A stretch of 36,047 nt of DNA from a virus. Location of the stretch: the IMG/VR virus record IMGVR_UViG_3300046169_000105, positions 1 to 36,047 of that record. One strand, 5' to 3'. Numbering within the stretch: position 1 is the first letter of the stretch; each line of letters starts with the position of its first letter. Below the pieces are notes generated by a model. It saw nothing but the letters and a program-made list of their open reading frames with translations, searched no databases and was not told where the DNA came from. Positions 21,301 to 27,284 of the stretch are shown here, in pieces. The translations under genes and the position numbers were made by a program.

Positions 21301-21730
21301 AGTATAGAGTGTTGTTGTCTAGATATAAGTCTCTAAATTTATTTGTAGGAGAGCCCAAGTCATGTGTAGCATCTGTTGCCGGAATAATTGCAGAACCCAA
21401 TGCCTGCAAATTAGCATCAGACATGAATTTATTTGTGGTTCCTTCAACAATATCATCTGAGGTTGCAGAGGGAGATAGGGCAGATTGGGAAGAGTTTCTT
21501 ACTTGTTTGATAGCATTTGATAATTTTACCATCTCTTCTGTAGTTGCACCAGAAGAAAGTGCATTTACTCTAGAATTTACTGCATTTTCAATATCACTAT
21601 CTTCTGTTAATCCTACAGATTTTGCTGCTCTGGAAAGAGAAAGTAGTTGGTCTACTGTCGCAGTTGTAATATCGTTAAGGATTTTCGTGCGAATAGCTTG
21701 TATTGAAGTTGTGAGATTTGTATCTGACAT
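12365..21730 (-). CDS. Giant modular tail fibre protein with two cupredoxin-like modules, 3121 aa
   Basis: One uninterrupted ORF of 9.4 kb follows two tandem late-promoter boxes. Residues 1-100 are Ala/Ser-rich and helical. A DLGSPTNKFRDLYLDNNTLY motif follows, with a related copy near the C-terminus (DIGSAEKKVRYLFLDSNT). Residues about 295-400 form a cupredoxin-like module (GHPFYF, then YYQCGVHGAM), and a second lies at about 2715-2815 (SHPLRF, then YYYCVNHSGM). Three long segments each begin with VEYTSTSSASVDDVVMLNSD and end with HG-(I/V/L)-A...GTTIDVT, GIHTGLSGL and LALDFTDELT. In between they carry divergent propeller-like sequence. The SAPATLDTLNELAAALGDDA module occurs twice. Three DLWF...YYADGDS-QW modules lie near the C-terminus. 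The C-terminal end (YMYVCINTNEWIRTQIEKDW) is fibre-like. The size suggests a very long fibre, such as a distal or side fibre. Confidence 0.88.
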   Translation of the reverse strand: MSDTNLTTSIQAIRTKILNDITTATVDQLLSLSRAAKSVGLTEDSDIENAVNSRVNALSSGATTEEMVKLSNAIKQVRNSSQSALSPSATSDDIVEGTTNKFMSDANLQALGSAIIPATDATHDLGSPTNKFRDLYLDNNTLYFGTTQFTSDDILNFDLSVQPETLEIQVSADEAGHGTHWDWTWTQSALPYARTAITETPLNVVPLYMQGTYQINNFANTQYGSMTQTHSFKLKWIEGAGNDNLVSWATTTTVNHSHPDINGGNSTSVERLVVNVPSTITPPTLTAPAVTYTVGSTTGAYVFSGTAMGNNPEIGPFYRGGTYTININASGHPFYFTTDNGTNFASNTYFGEYTNGVTGSRTDNGTITFTVPAGAPDVLYYQCGVHGAMRGTIRVKDLAVETNANGNYLIYGQHTQESHAQTIELRPIPTLTSQMCLVYDSSTNKFVPQDLSTYVENTPAFENKIKEVAGTATLIAPDGTSLVASVNIYSDATYLPAVGNTVGDIAFVEDTQKLYIYKATGWIETVANADLTGLATEAFVQNYVANNSPGGGNVVEYTSTNTAATNDIVMLNSDGTVTVVEPTNYPFDQQTAIDSQMTSGYIGDSNYRGMIAHHSTREKGMLIFPGGTGHNDRTMLVVFSRNGSGISKGTAFSSGEPINNFRDQHAFFGPAGTHEDKFLYIGAATSGGNINVGTGNITGTTVNTTGTDSSAAYSNTTNNGQLNIGLNGRMAVDHGGFNGTVLTFYVKFENSNNKAAVRKFTYDFENQNLDHSFPEIETSSSETFEWEHTAIDPSTPTRIALYRQEGVTSTRRGIIKFADVDWDAGTINIGPSADLFTRSGSHNVDAWEIQNKQAFHPTNGLLAAVTTSPPDGGGDAPYRLKVALYSADANLSITNVSGNLTLMNGANVKVGTVRGNIAWTKGSNTGSTPNAPILITPIISNQTGSSPQTKYIQYDNSGNYITQTTDSNTFDLGSMWTYSSPFNDGDTASYSPDTVNSQYPQVIMTQGPYGESNFDATKLHGVAASAGTTIDVTLEHGIHTGLSGLTTGTKYFVTDSGGISTSGSAKLGTAINATSLALDFTDELTSADLGTYATKAYVGQQITAAGSYSDASVDIHLNQNTATSNEVLSWNGTDYEWVAQPTNNNQLTNGANYITAADVPNANTVEYTSTSSASVDDVVMLNSDGTVTPVEPTSYPVNSQIALSTIGSAHGDNSPHHGLGMIAHKPTDRNSGVVVYRDQNNENHTISSFTASGGSFSISSTATVSNTSQNMKLYPFFDPFDDTKVLLLYTRSNNARCQIVDTAANGSISINAEIDLGQLGSTSNKHFEVDMVNSTSGDVKIICSVPGFVTQLTWDGTNITAGTPIATTNNGYHRFSLGQDGLFAMISGTSLRAGKVNWVGGTVSEGAPLTVTDNGNQAYAVSESGKIAYAFYDGNATKISTFSIDSSTYACTLLHTSDAIDNRYNSGTPRPHDIMFASGGESFGYSWYGSDRQNPSSSDNKAILGTVASNGTITFISTPNPNVGQMYSFHPTGQANTSYRFLAASEWSNSMSQKGLVGFYSLKFNSYNPISQLRLLDFPYSESNLDVSKIHGLATSSGTTIDVTIENGIHTGLSGLTVGSKYYVLENGTLSTSPDSNNAKVGLAITSTSLALDFTDELTDASLATYATKSYVTTQVANLVDSAPATLDTLNELAAALGDDANFSTTVTNSLANKADTSSLATVATSGSYNDLSNTPTIPNPVDISGKQDRIIGPDIDAYGAFDNTTTISLPSSPQPRYYTISEDGKRLWAMGAHTGVANGQLFYQWDLTTAYDVSTNTNPTQVTIPIGTGYGFGWRWNGDGTKVTYISFSNRTFYGFNVATAYDVSTITSGFGGPGISSQDNDPMDFIFDDDGDQLLVLGKSNDKVYRYTLSTPYDVNTLTFQNSYSIGNNVMGNSNSIDIAKDGKTILIGEGAANASNTHRMFEYTLATAWDFDSFPSQSQYTDRSSFISNIGGHSFNFAGVRFSPNGEKLIISGNSNSSSVYEQMPWVYTVGASVETALNSFATVATSGSYNDLSNTPTIPTNNNQLTNGAGFITAADVINANVVEYTSTSSASVDDVVMLNSDGTVTPVEVTTTNANGTVATLNPAGGAGNNFNKAFAGHFPSDPLKVLQVYRSNTTWRAQILEDTVSNYTWYQFSGSYGGGAGEQESYPFVSPVDESKVLWISKDHMGTVGVQTFTGHIFDVTDVNNITVTSTTHDIVPGMQTLTDSNGSTWSATSSLTNDANIIYDYGNSSSGSYFFNIFFQAVTGAADPYVIRVEWDGQNAPTFSTPIRVGNQSGFDWDPAKFKLDSNNLGRLLVHDMLGRIRVYDIDYANGTSTLKASYQNTDIDSSYYDHAADWNPKVPNQIYSHYGSNQSYNGSKRARWQTYTFTGTSITTDSSNWIWAAAMTNEKYQVVSLDFLPNSDSYVTVYRNQMTYTTVKESRIWDSTVTGNSIFTSGAIGIVQNASSSAWMSHSFDYNTNSAHGSVYYQDSSNSSLRFFKGKITTSNLDASKVHGIAATSGTTIDVTVENGIHTGLSGLTVGSKYYVLEDGSISLTPDINDAKVGLAITSTSLALDFNDELTSADLGTYATKSYVATQTFSGSYNDLTNKPTIPTNNNQLTNGAGFITAASLSGYATETYVNTQVSNLVDSAPATLDTLNELAAALGDDANFSTTITNQIAAKADAYSIATVTASGGNFYIDGVQQVTLSFEPGRTYRFDQADSSNGSHPLRFSTNSDGTHGGGSEYTTGVTTNGTAGSAGAYVQIAITNATPTLYYYCVNHSGMGAGSVVGNFSGNYNDLTNLPTLFDGQFSSLTGTPSLYTDSAVDTHLNISGATTGQILSWNGTDYAWIDAAAGGGSSVSVSATAPSSPSEGDLWFDEDDLVMYVWYTDGDSSQWIEANSVTAAAATIHASDTAPSGPSSGDLWFNTTLLDLYVYYADGDSNQWVQVGGAANSQTSGSGGGSSVQSLIETANTSVTTTDTGTDGHIDFTTNGTARWEITSNGHILPHTNASFDIGSAEKKVRYLFLDSNTMFVGDTSFSEDNIDRSMEVYTDQSAPSSSTDEGKKGDVRIVGNYMYVCINTNEWIRTQIEKDW
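13770..13819. repeat. 50-bp perfect direct repeat, partner 15498-15547
   Basis: The 50 bases here recur at 15498-15547 within the same giant fibre gene. They encode IPTNNNQLTNGAGFITAA. The distance between copies is 1728 bp, a multiple of three, so exchange would preserve the frame. Confidence 0.9.
15392..15472. repeat. 81-bp perfect direct repeat, copy 1 (partner 18158-18238)
   Basis: The 81 bases here are identical to 18158-18238, both inside the 3121-aa gene. They encode the start of the VEYTSTSSASVDDVVMLNSD module. A more diverged third copy lies near 19995-20075. Perfect identity at DNA level, in a gene whose other repeats are diverged, suggests recent copying or gene conversion. Confidence 0.9.
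18158..18238. repeat. 81-bp perfect direct repeat, copy 2 (partner 15392-15472)
   Basis: Second copy of the 81-bp repeat. Recombination between the two copies would remove exactly 2766 bp (922 codons) and keep the reading frame. Confidence 0.9.
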
Positions 21731-21763
21731 TCTATGAACCTTTTATAATTCTGATTTTCTTTA

Positions 21764-21786
21764 TATTTATACTTTTTCTATTTATA
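21764..21786 (-). promoter_or_regulatory. Tandem T4-type late promoter boxes (21764-21771 and 21779-21786)
   Basis: Two exact TATAAATA boxes on the minus strand, 15 bp apart start to start, stand 34 and 49 nt before the giant fibre ATG. The more distant box overlaps the last codons and stop of the 187-aa gene. Doubling would suit strong late expression of the 12 kb fibre unit. Assignment rests on the T4 consensus only. Confidence 0.75.
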
Positions 21787-22345
21787 TTTTGATAAAAACT
21801 CTAACATATGATTGCTTTTTCTTATCTTTTTTGAAAACACAATATTCTATTAGATTTTTTTGACAAATTTCTATTATTTCTTTGGGGCCCTGCCATTCTT
21901 CATCAGTTGCAACTGATTCCGGCTCATTTGCAGAGATTTTTTTGATTTTATTCCATCTATCCACTTCTGCTCCAAATGTAGGAGTGCCTTTATATATTTT
22001 TGTTGTCCAAATTTGATCTTTATTGTTTATGTAATACCCACGGCCGCCGATGTTCAGGTTGGAAAGTCTATAATCTTCAGGATCTATAGAATCTGTTTGA
22101 TTTGTATAGAATCTCTTCTTGTTTGTAAACAAACTCTCCACATCCACCGCATATTTTAGTTCTTCGCTAGGATCATTCTTGAAGACACTAGGTATGTTAT
22201 TAATACCTATTGCTTTTACTAAATTCTGATACCCATGTACAACTAAGCATGTAGAAAACTCACCATCACGATACGAGAATATCAAATCAGTTGCATCTGA
22301 ATAGTCAAAATCCATCATTAAATGATCTTCAAATAAATGTATCAT
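21782..22345 (-). CDS. Unknown protein following the Gly-rich adhesin, 187 aa
   Basis: The ATG overlaps the end of the adhesin gene by 4 nt and has GGAG 6-7 nt upstream, so the two are probably translationally coupled. The protein is mixed alpha/beta with no repeat, signal peptide or membrane segment. The N-terminus (MIHLFEDHLMMDFDYSDATDLIFSYRDG) is acidic and the C-terminus (KKDKKKQSYVRVFIKI) is basic. I do not recognise a family. Its place directly after a gp38-like adhesin is where some T4-like phages carry fibre assembly factors, so a chaperone or accessory role is possible but unproven. Confidence 0.75.
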   Translation of the reverse strand: MIHLFEDHLMMDFDYSDATDLIFSYRDGEFSTCLVVHGYQNLVKAIGINNIPSVFKNDPSEELKYAVDVESLFTNKKRFYTNQTDSIDPEDYRLSNLNIGGRGYYINNKDQIWTTKIYKGTPTFGAEVDRWNKIKKISANEPESVATDEEWQGPKEIIEICQKNLIEYCVFKKDKKKQSYVRVFIKI

Positions 22346-23148
22346 AATGTCTCCGTATGTGTTCCAACTACTGTATATTCGTATTCTGTACCATCAATAT
22401 TTATTTTTACATATCCACCAGCGCCATTTCCGCCGTCTGTGCCACCATCTGATGCGCCAGCGCCACCATTCCCAATAGTAACAGTCATTGTAGTTCCGAA
22501 AGGAACTTCCAACAGATAGTTTGCAGGGTTTTCTTGTTTTACGCTCGCCTGCCCGCCTTCGCCCGCTGGGTCTGTGTTGTATATTCCGCCAAATTTATTG
22601 ACATCAACATGGCCACCGCCACCGCCACCACCTGCACCATAACTTGTTGCGGCCGCATCACCGCCTGGCATGTCTTTTCCACCGGGCCCGCCGCCATCTC
22701 CATAATCTGATGCGTCACCAGTTCTTTCTGGTATATCATTAAGTCTATGTAGTCCTGCCTCTGCACTATCTCTACCACCAGCGGCACCAGAAGAGGTTAT
22801 AGAGAAATATGAAACTCCATCTACCGACATGTCTATAGTAGTATCCCCACCGTCATCTCCATCTGTTATTCCAACTCCATTGCCATTATTGCGTCCAGCT
22901 CCGCCACCACCACCGCCACCAATCAATTCATAAGATACGGGAATTTGGGCAGAAGTTCCATAAAAATCATCAAAGCTTATCTCTTCACCTGTTACTGTTG
23001 GAACATTAGAGTTCTCTGGGCGTTCTAGTACATGTCCTGTAGCTCTAGTGAATTCGCCAAAAACAACCCTCTGCCACGTTGGAGAGGATGAATTGTGTTG
23101 TATCTGTATATCCCTAAGTGAAATCGGGCCAGTTGTCTGCAGTGGCAT
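22342..23148 (-). CDS. Glycine-rich gp38-like receptor-binding adhesin, 268 aa
   Basis: Residues 1-65 form an N-terminal attachment module (MPLQTTGPISLRDIQIQH, ending ISFDDFYGTS) of a type common in marine phage fibres. The rest is dominated by glycine runs (YELIGGGGGGGAG, GDGGGPGG, YGAGGGGGGGH, GNGGAGASDGG) separated by short beta-like segments. In the gp38 adhesins of T4-like phages such runs fold into poly-glycine type II helices whose loops bind the receptor. The final segment (VPFGTTMTVTIGNGGAG, YVKINIDGTEYEY) matches the closing strand of Gly-rich fibre domains. The start overlaps the upstream stop as TAATG. Probably a host-range determinant at a fibre tip, though no binding target can be read. 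Confidence 0.85.
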   Translation of the reverse strand: MPLQTTGPISLRDIQIQHNSSSPTWQRVVFGEFTRATGHVLERPENSNVPTVTGEEISFDDFYGTSAQIPVSYELIGGGGGGGAGRNNGNGVGITDGDDGGDTTIDMSVDGVSYFSITSSGAAGGRDSAEAGLHRLNDIPERTGDASDYGDGGGPGGKDMPGGDAAATSYGAGGGGGGGHVDVNKFGGIYNTDPAGEGGQASVKQENPANYLLEVPFGTTMTVTIGNGGAGASDGGTDGGNGAGGYVKINIDGTEYEYTVVGTHTETL

Positions 23149-23393
23149 TATGTCATATCCGAAAATGCAGTTATATTACCTCTAGTTTCTATATCTCCAG
23201 TAGTTGATAATCGCATCATTAATGTTCCGTTATGAGAAAATAATAATCTATCTGATGCATCTTGAGATATAGTCCAGTCATCCAAACCGAATAAATCAAT
23301 ACTCCACTTGTCTGTGGTTGCATTATATTCCCAAGTTTTTGCTCCAATTGTATGTTTATCGCCATTTGCTGGGTTTGCTGGAAATTCTGCCAT
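23148..23393 (-). CDS. Small fibre-associated protein with shared anchor module, 81 aa
   Basis: An excellent ribosome site (AAAGGAG) precedes the ATG at 23393. Residues 1-32 (MAEFPANPANGDKHT, WEYNATTDKW) are the same anchor module found at the N-termini of several larger fibre proteins here. Only about 45 residues follow (WTISQDASDRLLFSHNG, MMRLSTTGDIETRGNI). The last part resembles the FRVEENGDI and DITAGGII stretch of the 916-aa protein next door. It may be a minimal fibre subunit or a remnant of a longer fibre; the clean start and coupling to the adhesin gene argue that it is expressed. Confidence 0.75.
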   Translation of the reverse strand: MAEFPANPANGDKHTIGAKTWEYNATTDKWSIDLFGLDDWTISQDASDRLLFSHNGTLMMRLSTTGDIETRGNITAFSDMT

Positions 23394-23404
23394 TTATTTC
23401 TCCT

Positions 23405-26155
23405 TTAAATTACTGCTTGCCAATACCAAGTTTCTGGATCACTAGACGATCCATGAACAACATCAATTTCACCACTTGAATTTGCGGTAAGTGTTTGCGA
23501 GTTATGAAAGTTAAACCCATTAATAAGTACGTGTGTACCGGCAATATTAGAACCAAGGGAAACCGTTGTAGTTCCAGATGATGCTGGAGTTTGAAATGTG
23601 CCCCCTACAATTTGCCCGGCCGCCTGTGTAGATGCATCTGCACCAAAATGCATTGCAACAACTCGCACTGATGAACCTGTCGATGTAGCAGTTGCATATA
23701 CGTGAACGCTGACTGTGCTTCCTGTATTATTAACCCATCTTACTGAATTTGTTCCAGTTGTCAATACTGAACTGCTTGGATTTGCACCACCATAACCGCT
23801 TTGATCGTATACAGTCATTGTCTCATTATTATTGTTTTGTTGATATCCAGCAATCCATGCAACTAAAACTTCACCATTTGCGATATTAGTTATAGAAGTA
23901 AGTGAACCAGTAAGCCCTGCGCGAATCTGCTTGGGCGCTGCGGCAACACTACCACCACCACTGCCCAATAGTCCATCAACATCTGATAATTCATTGATAT
24001 CCGTATTTAATAGTCCATTAGCATCTGACAATTCGCTAATATCTGTATTTAATAGTCCATCAGCGTCTGTCAAGTCATTAATATCAGATGGTATGGTAAC
24101 TCCACCTGTTAGAGTTGCGATAGAATCATCCACATATGTTTCTGTCGCATATCCAGTTAAATCGGTTATGACTGCTGGATTAAATGTAAACTGTCCATTA
24201 TTATACGATAGAGAACCGCCACCAGACGCCGCGCCTGTCTGTACCGTAATATCTCCCGCTTCTATAAAGTTTTGAATTGCCGTGTTCATGGCAGTTGTTG
24301 TTACATATGCTGATAAATCAACAGCCCCACCACCCCCAGACGCTGGAGTTCCGACAACACCAGTCAACTGAATCCAACTTCCACCATCCCACATTAATAG
24401 TTCTCCGGCGGTTGCAGTATCAAACCATAGCTCTCCTGGCTGTGGGTCGTTTGGAGCAGTGTCTCCATATGTGGTAACTGTCAAGTTTGCAATTGTGTCA
24501 ATAAGTGTTTGATATACCCCTGCGTCATCATTTATAGATGCGGCCAATTCATTTAGAGTATCCAAGGCGGCAGGAGCACCATCAATTAAATTTGATATTG
24601 CAGTGTCTACATAGATTTGAGTTGCAACTCTATTTGCAACCGCACCATTTTCTTTGGTATATATGATTCCCCCTGCAGTAATGTCACCATTGACTTCAAA
24701 TGCGCCATCCAGTGAGAGTCCGCCATCAGAATAAATATCACCATTCTCTTCTACCCTAAATACCGCACTCTCTTTAGATAGTGCAGTCGTAGTTTCGTCT
24801 TCATTATTGAACAGTCCAAAGTAATTTCCATCTTCTGAATTATTTCTATCTAAGAACATTGCAATTGACTGCAATGAGCTAACTGCAACACTATTACTCC
24901 TATCGGAAAGAAGATCATAGTCCATATGAATTTTATTAGATGTAGTTCCATTTGTGAAAGAATCTCTCGCCCTCTGATCCAAAAAGTAAAGGTTGTTATT
25001 ACCCTCTACTGTTGTATCAGTGTTGAGATACTTTGTTCTATATACGCCATCAGTATCATATTGTAAAACGTGATTTAATTCTGCATCTAGTGCATCTACA
25101 TCTGTTATTTGATTAATTCCAATTCTCACGAAATCGCTCCCTACTTGTAGTCTTACTGGAACTGCTCTTGCGTCAATTCCATAGTTGACTTTTAAATCTC
25201 TTATTTCTAATCTTGCCGCATCCATATTTGGAACAACTCTCAAATGAGAATTGTCTAAATCAAGCGCAGAAAAATTATAATTTCCTTGTCTCTTTGCAAC
25301 ATGTCGCTGTAGTATGTGATGGGGCATAACCAGCACTAAATTTGCATCCATGTTTTCTGTTTCTAGCTGTGTTTGTCCTAATACTTGATAGAACTTATAT
25401 CTGGTGTTTTCTCTTACTGTTACCTGATTTGATGTAGTTGTAGTAACATCTGGTGCTTTTTTTCTAACTTCATATGCTGTGGCTCCATTTATTGTATATT
25501 TTTCTCGCCATCTGGTGTATAGAGTTCCATCGGCGTCAATAAATTGTGGATTTCCATCTGCATCAGTTCCACTATATTGTAGAGTTGTCTGTAAACCTGC
25601 TTTTATTTGTCCATTATAAACAATTCCCCATGTTACTCCATCAGTTAAGTGATCCCATGTGTCGCTGCCCCCAGAATATGTTCCATCATTATTACCTTCC
25701 ACCCATGCTGTAGTTGGATTTGTTCCACTACCAACTAAAGTTCCTGGCAGAGTTGCTCCGATTGCTGTGCTGGTGGTGGTTATTGTGTTTAAGCTTTCTT
25801 TAGTATATACTACATCTTCAATCTCAACTCCTAAATCATATGATGAACCATCTAATCTTTGATATATGGGCGTTGCGGAATACACTCTATTTGAAAAAAT
25901 TACAACACCACCCACAACAAGAGTCCACGATCCAACAGACACCCCATTAGCTGCTCCAAATTCATACGAAATATTCTGTAGTACTGACGGAACTTCTGGA
26001 TTGTTTGTTGCATTGATGTCAGAATCGGATGGAGATTTGGTGCCCGAAATAGTATTGCCCGAGGAATCTGTATAATCTTCCTTAGCTGGGGTGTGAAAAA
26101 TCCAAACGGTTTCAAAATTCAATGGGTCGGTATAGTCTGTAATATTTGTAGCCAT
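23405..26155 (-). CDS. Tail fibre protein, 916 aa
   Basis: First gene of the leftward block, just after a late-promoter box. Residues 1-270 hold an unusual N-terminal region (FETVWIFHTPAKEDYTD, SFTNG in later parts) with several predicted beta segments. Residues about 270-420 (MPHHILQRHVAKRQGNYNFS, LEIRDLKVNYGIDARAVP) look like a globular domain. DLSLDGAFEVNGDITAGGII and the SAP/GAPAALDTLNELAASINDDA modules follow. A LWFDTATAGELLMWDGGSW module and three tandem 14-residue DINELSDVDGLL repeats come next. A C-terminal domain (about 780-916, SLTSITNIANGEVLVAWIAG to DPETWYWQAVI) closes the protein. It may be the fibre that carries the Gly-rich adhesin encoded two genes downstream. Role inferred from modules and order. 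Confidence 0.85.
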   Translation of the reverse strand: MATNITDYTDPLNFETVWIFHTPAKEDYTDSSGNTISGTKSPSDSDINATNNPEVPSVLQNISYEFGAANGVSVGSWTLVVGGVVIFSNRVYSATPIYQRLDGSSYDLGVEIEDVVYTKESLNTITTTSTAIGATLPGTLVGSGTNPTTAWVEGNNDGTYSGGSDTWDHLTDGVTWGIVYNGQIKAGLQTTLQYSGTDADGNPQFIDADGTLYTRWREKYTINGATAYEVRKKAPDVTTTTSNQVTVRENTRYKFYQVLGQTQLETENMDANLVLVMPHHILQRHVAKRQGNYNFSALDLDNSHLRVVPNMDAARLEIRDLKVNYGIDARAVPVRLQVGSDFVRIGINQITDVDALDAELNHVLQYDTDGVYRTKYLNTDTTVEGNNNLYFLDQRARDSFTNGTTSNKIHMDYDLLSDRSNSVAVSSLQSIAMFLDRNNSEDGNYFGLFNNEDETTTALSKESAVFRVEENGDIYSDGGLSLDGAFEVNGDITAGGIIYTKENGAVANRVATQIYVDTAISNLIDGAPAALDTLNELAASINDDAGVYQTLIDTIANLTVTTYGDTAPNDPQPGELWFDTATAGELLMWDGGSWIQLTGVVGTPASGGGGAVDLSAYVTTTAMNTAIQNFIEAGDITVQTGAASGGGSLSYNNGQFTFNPAVITDLTGYATETYVDDSIATLTGGVTIPSDINDLTDADGLLNTDISELSDANGLLNTDINELSDVDGLLGSGGGSVAAAPKQIRAGLTGSLTSITNIANGEVLVAWIAGYQQNNNNETMTVYDQSGYGGANPSSSVLTTGTNSVRWVNNTGSTVSVHVYATATSTGSSVRVVAMHFGADASTQAAGQIVGGTFQTPASSGTTTVSLGSNIAGTHVLINGFNFHNSQTLTANSSGEIDVVHGSSSDPETWYWQAVI
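23967..24092. repeat. Three tandem 42-bp repeats in the 916-aa fibre gene
   Basis: Units at 23967-24008, 24009-24050 and 24051-24092 are similar but not identical and encode three 14-residue units of the form D-I-x-E-L-S-D-x-x-G-L-L-N-T. Related single DLTD...LL units occur in at least four other fibre genes of the window, so this is a local expansion of a widely used linker. Confidence 0.85.
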
Positions 26156-26170
26156 TTAAAAAATATCCAT
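26156..26170 (-). other. Four-codon leader ORF abutting the 916-aa start
   Basis: On the minus strand an AAAGGA ribosome site lies 6 nt before ATG GAT ATT TTT TAA, and the TAA is followed directly by the ATG of the 916-aa gene. The only good ribosome site therefore fits the leader better than the gene, whose ATG is about 21 nt from it. Reinitiation or coupling is a plausible mode of translation. This is inference. Confidence 0.5.
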
Positions 26171-26182
26171 TATTTGTCCTTT

Positions 26183-26190
26183 TATTTATA
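26183..26190 (-). promoter_or_regulatory. T4-type late promoter box for the leftward fibre operon
   Basis: Exact TATAAATA on the minus strand, 28 nt before the 916-aa ATG. Only 7 bp separate it from the -35 box of the rightward sigma70-type promoter at 26198, so early and late transcription diverge from a very compact site. Confidence 0.75.
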
Positions 26191-26197
26191 ATGCTTC

Positions 26198-26226
26198 TTG
26201 ACAAGTGATTTCTAATGTAGTATATT
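26198..26226 (+). promoter_or_regulatory. Sigma70-type promoter TTGACA-N17-TATATT
   Basis: TTGACA at 26198-26203, a 17-nt spacer and TATATT at 26221-26226 form a near-perfect host-type promoter for the rightward genes starting with the MazG-like gene at 26258. The same boxes recur exactly at 35131-35159. Confidence 0.88.
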
Positions 26227-26257
26227 GGTACTAATGATTTAAGAAAAGAGATTCTAG

Positions 26258-26539
26258 ATGAAGAACAGTCCTATAAACAAATTGCAACAACTTATGGTTA
26301 TTACTGCAGAAGAATGTGGCGAGTTGACGCAAAGATGTAGTAAAATTATTCGTAAATATAATGATATTTCTGAAATCGAAGAAGATCAACGTGTAAAACT
26401 TCTTGAAGAACTTGGAGATGTGCAATGTATGATAGAACTAATGGTTGATCACAATATCATAACATATAAAGAATTGGCAGTAAGATCGTGTCATAAGAGA
26501 GAAAAGTTGAAAAAATGGAGTCAGTTGGTAGATGGTTAG
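26258..26539 (+). CDS. MazG-like nucleotide pyrophosphohydrolase, 93 aa
   Basis: The small all-helical protein has the metal-binding pattern of the all-alpha NTP pyrophosphatase superfamily: E18-E19-x-x-E22 in ITAEECGELTQ and E50-E51-x-x-D54 in LLEELGDVQ. Such enzymes hydrolyse nucleoside triphosphates, and in some phages possibly alarmone-like nucleotides, to monophosphates. At 93 aa it is a single-domain version, shorter than cellular MazG. It is the first gene behind a strong promoter, which suits early nucleotide-pool or stress-signal control. The substrate cannot be read. The last 8 nt overlap the next gene. Confidence 0.85.
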   Translation: MKNSPINKLQQLMVITAEECGELTQRCSKIIRKYNDISEIEEDQRVKLLEELGDVQCMIELMVDHNIITYKELAVRSCHKREKLKKWSQLVDG

Positions 26540-26693
26540 GTTAGGAAACTTTAAAACATTAGAAGTTATAGACGATGAGTCCGCCCAGCTTTGGGATGAT
26601 GTGCAGACTGTCTTTCTATCTATTGATGGAGATACGGTAAAGATAATAATAAACCCAGACGAATCTGAGTTCACAGAAGAAATTATAGAATAG
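26532..26693 (+). CDS. Small acidic protein, 53 aa
   Basis: The start ATG at 26532 overlaps the end of the MazG-like gene by 8 nt, and the stop TAG at 26691 forms part of the next gene's ribosome site (TAGGAG). The product begins MVRLGNFKTLEVIDDE and ends FTEEIIE. It is acidic, with probable beta strands (VFLSIDGDTVKIIINPDE). The tight packing and clean overlap support a real gene. I do not recognise the family. Coupling to the pyrophosphohydrolase is likely. Confidence 0.6.
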   Translation: MVRLGNFKTLEVIDDESAQLWDDVQTVFLSIDGDTVKIIINPDESEFTEEIIE

Positions 26694-26702
26694 GAGAAAG
26701 AT

Positions 26703-27284
26703 ATGGCAAATAATGTATACTCAATAGTAAGTCTTCACAGCGGAAATGAAGACGTACACACATGGTTTAAAGAATTGGTTGAAAATCTCAGATATCCAGA
26801 GGATGAACGACCTCAAGAATACGAGCACTACAAACCACTCCACACTACATTCTGGCCAGATGAAGAGGATACAGACACTAGAGGTTGGTACATCGATAAT
26901 ATTGGTGTAAAGTGGTGTCATATACAAGATGCGTATGAAACAGAAATCAATACATGTTCAGCGTGGGGAATTCCACATGACTTTTATGAGAAATTGTCAG
27001 AGGAAGCATCGAAGATAGATGAGAATGTGGTGTTCACCGTCACATATGAAGATGAGATGCCAAACTTCTTCGGCAGTTCAGTATATTACCAAGGAGAACA
27101 GTTTGATTCGTGTGAATGGGATTCGGATGAATATGAAGGCCAGGGCCTCTGTTTTTATTGGGATGAAGATGAAATGGGTGAAGAAGAACCAGAAGATTGG
27201 GAAGCTTCATGGGAAGATATGCACCTTTTGCAACATGAAAATTTACAACAAATGCTTGATGGATTGATTATCGATGAGAATTGA
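26703..27284 (+). CDS. Acidic Api92-like (DUF1281-type) protein, 193 aa
   Basis: GGAG lies 6-9 nt before the ATG. The protein is very acidic, with about 60 Asp or Glu residues. The layout of an N-terminal strand ([12 protein letters not shown]), conserved tryptophans ([11 protein letters not shown]), a central [14 protein letters not shown] and a C-terminal Y-x-G-x-x-F-x-x-C section resembles the ferredoxin-like Api92/DUF1281 family. That family is common in phages and conjugative plasmids and has no firmly known role. The match is by pattern only, so the family name is tentative. The high acidity could mean DNA mimicry, but nothing further supports that. The gene overlaps guaC by 11 nt. Confidence 0.75.
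   Translation: MANNVYSIVSLHSGNEDVHTWFKELVENLRYPEDERPQEYEHYKPLHTTFWPDEEDTDTRGWYIDNIGVKWCHIQDAYETEINTCSAWGIPHDFYEKLSEEASKIDENVVFTVTYEDEMPNFFGSSVYYQGEQFDSCEWDSDEYEGQGLCFYWDEDEMGEEEPEDWEASWEDMHLLQHENLQQMLDGLIIDEN

Noticed and set aside
23967-24092. CRISPR-like repeat array
   Set aside because: The three 42-bp units are adjacent, without spacers, and encode a protein repeat in frame.
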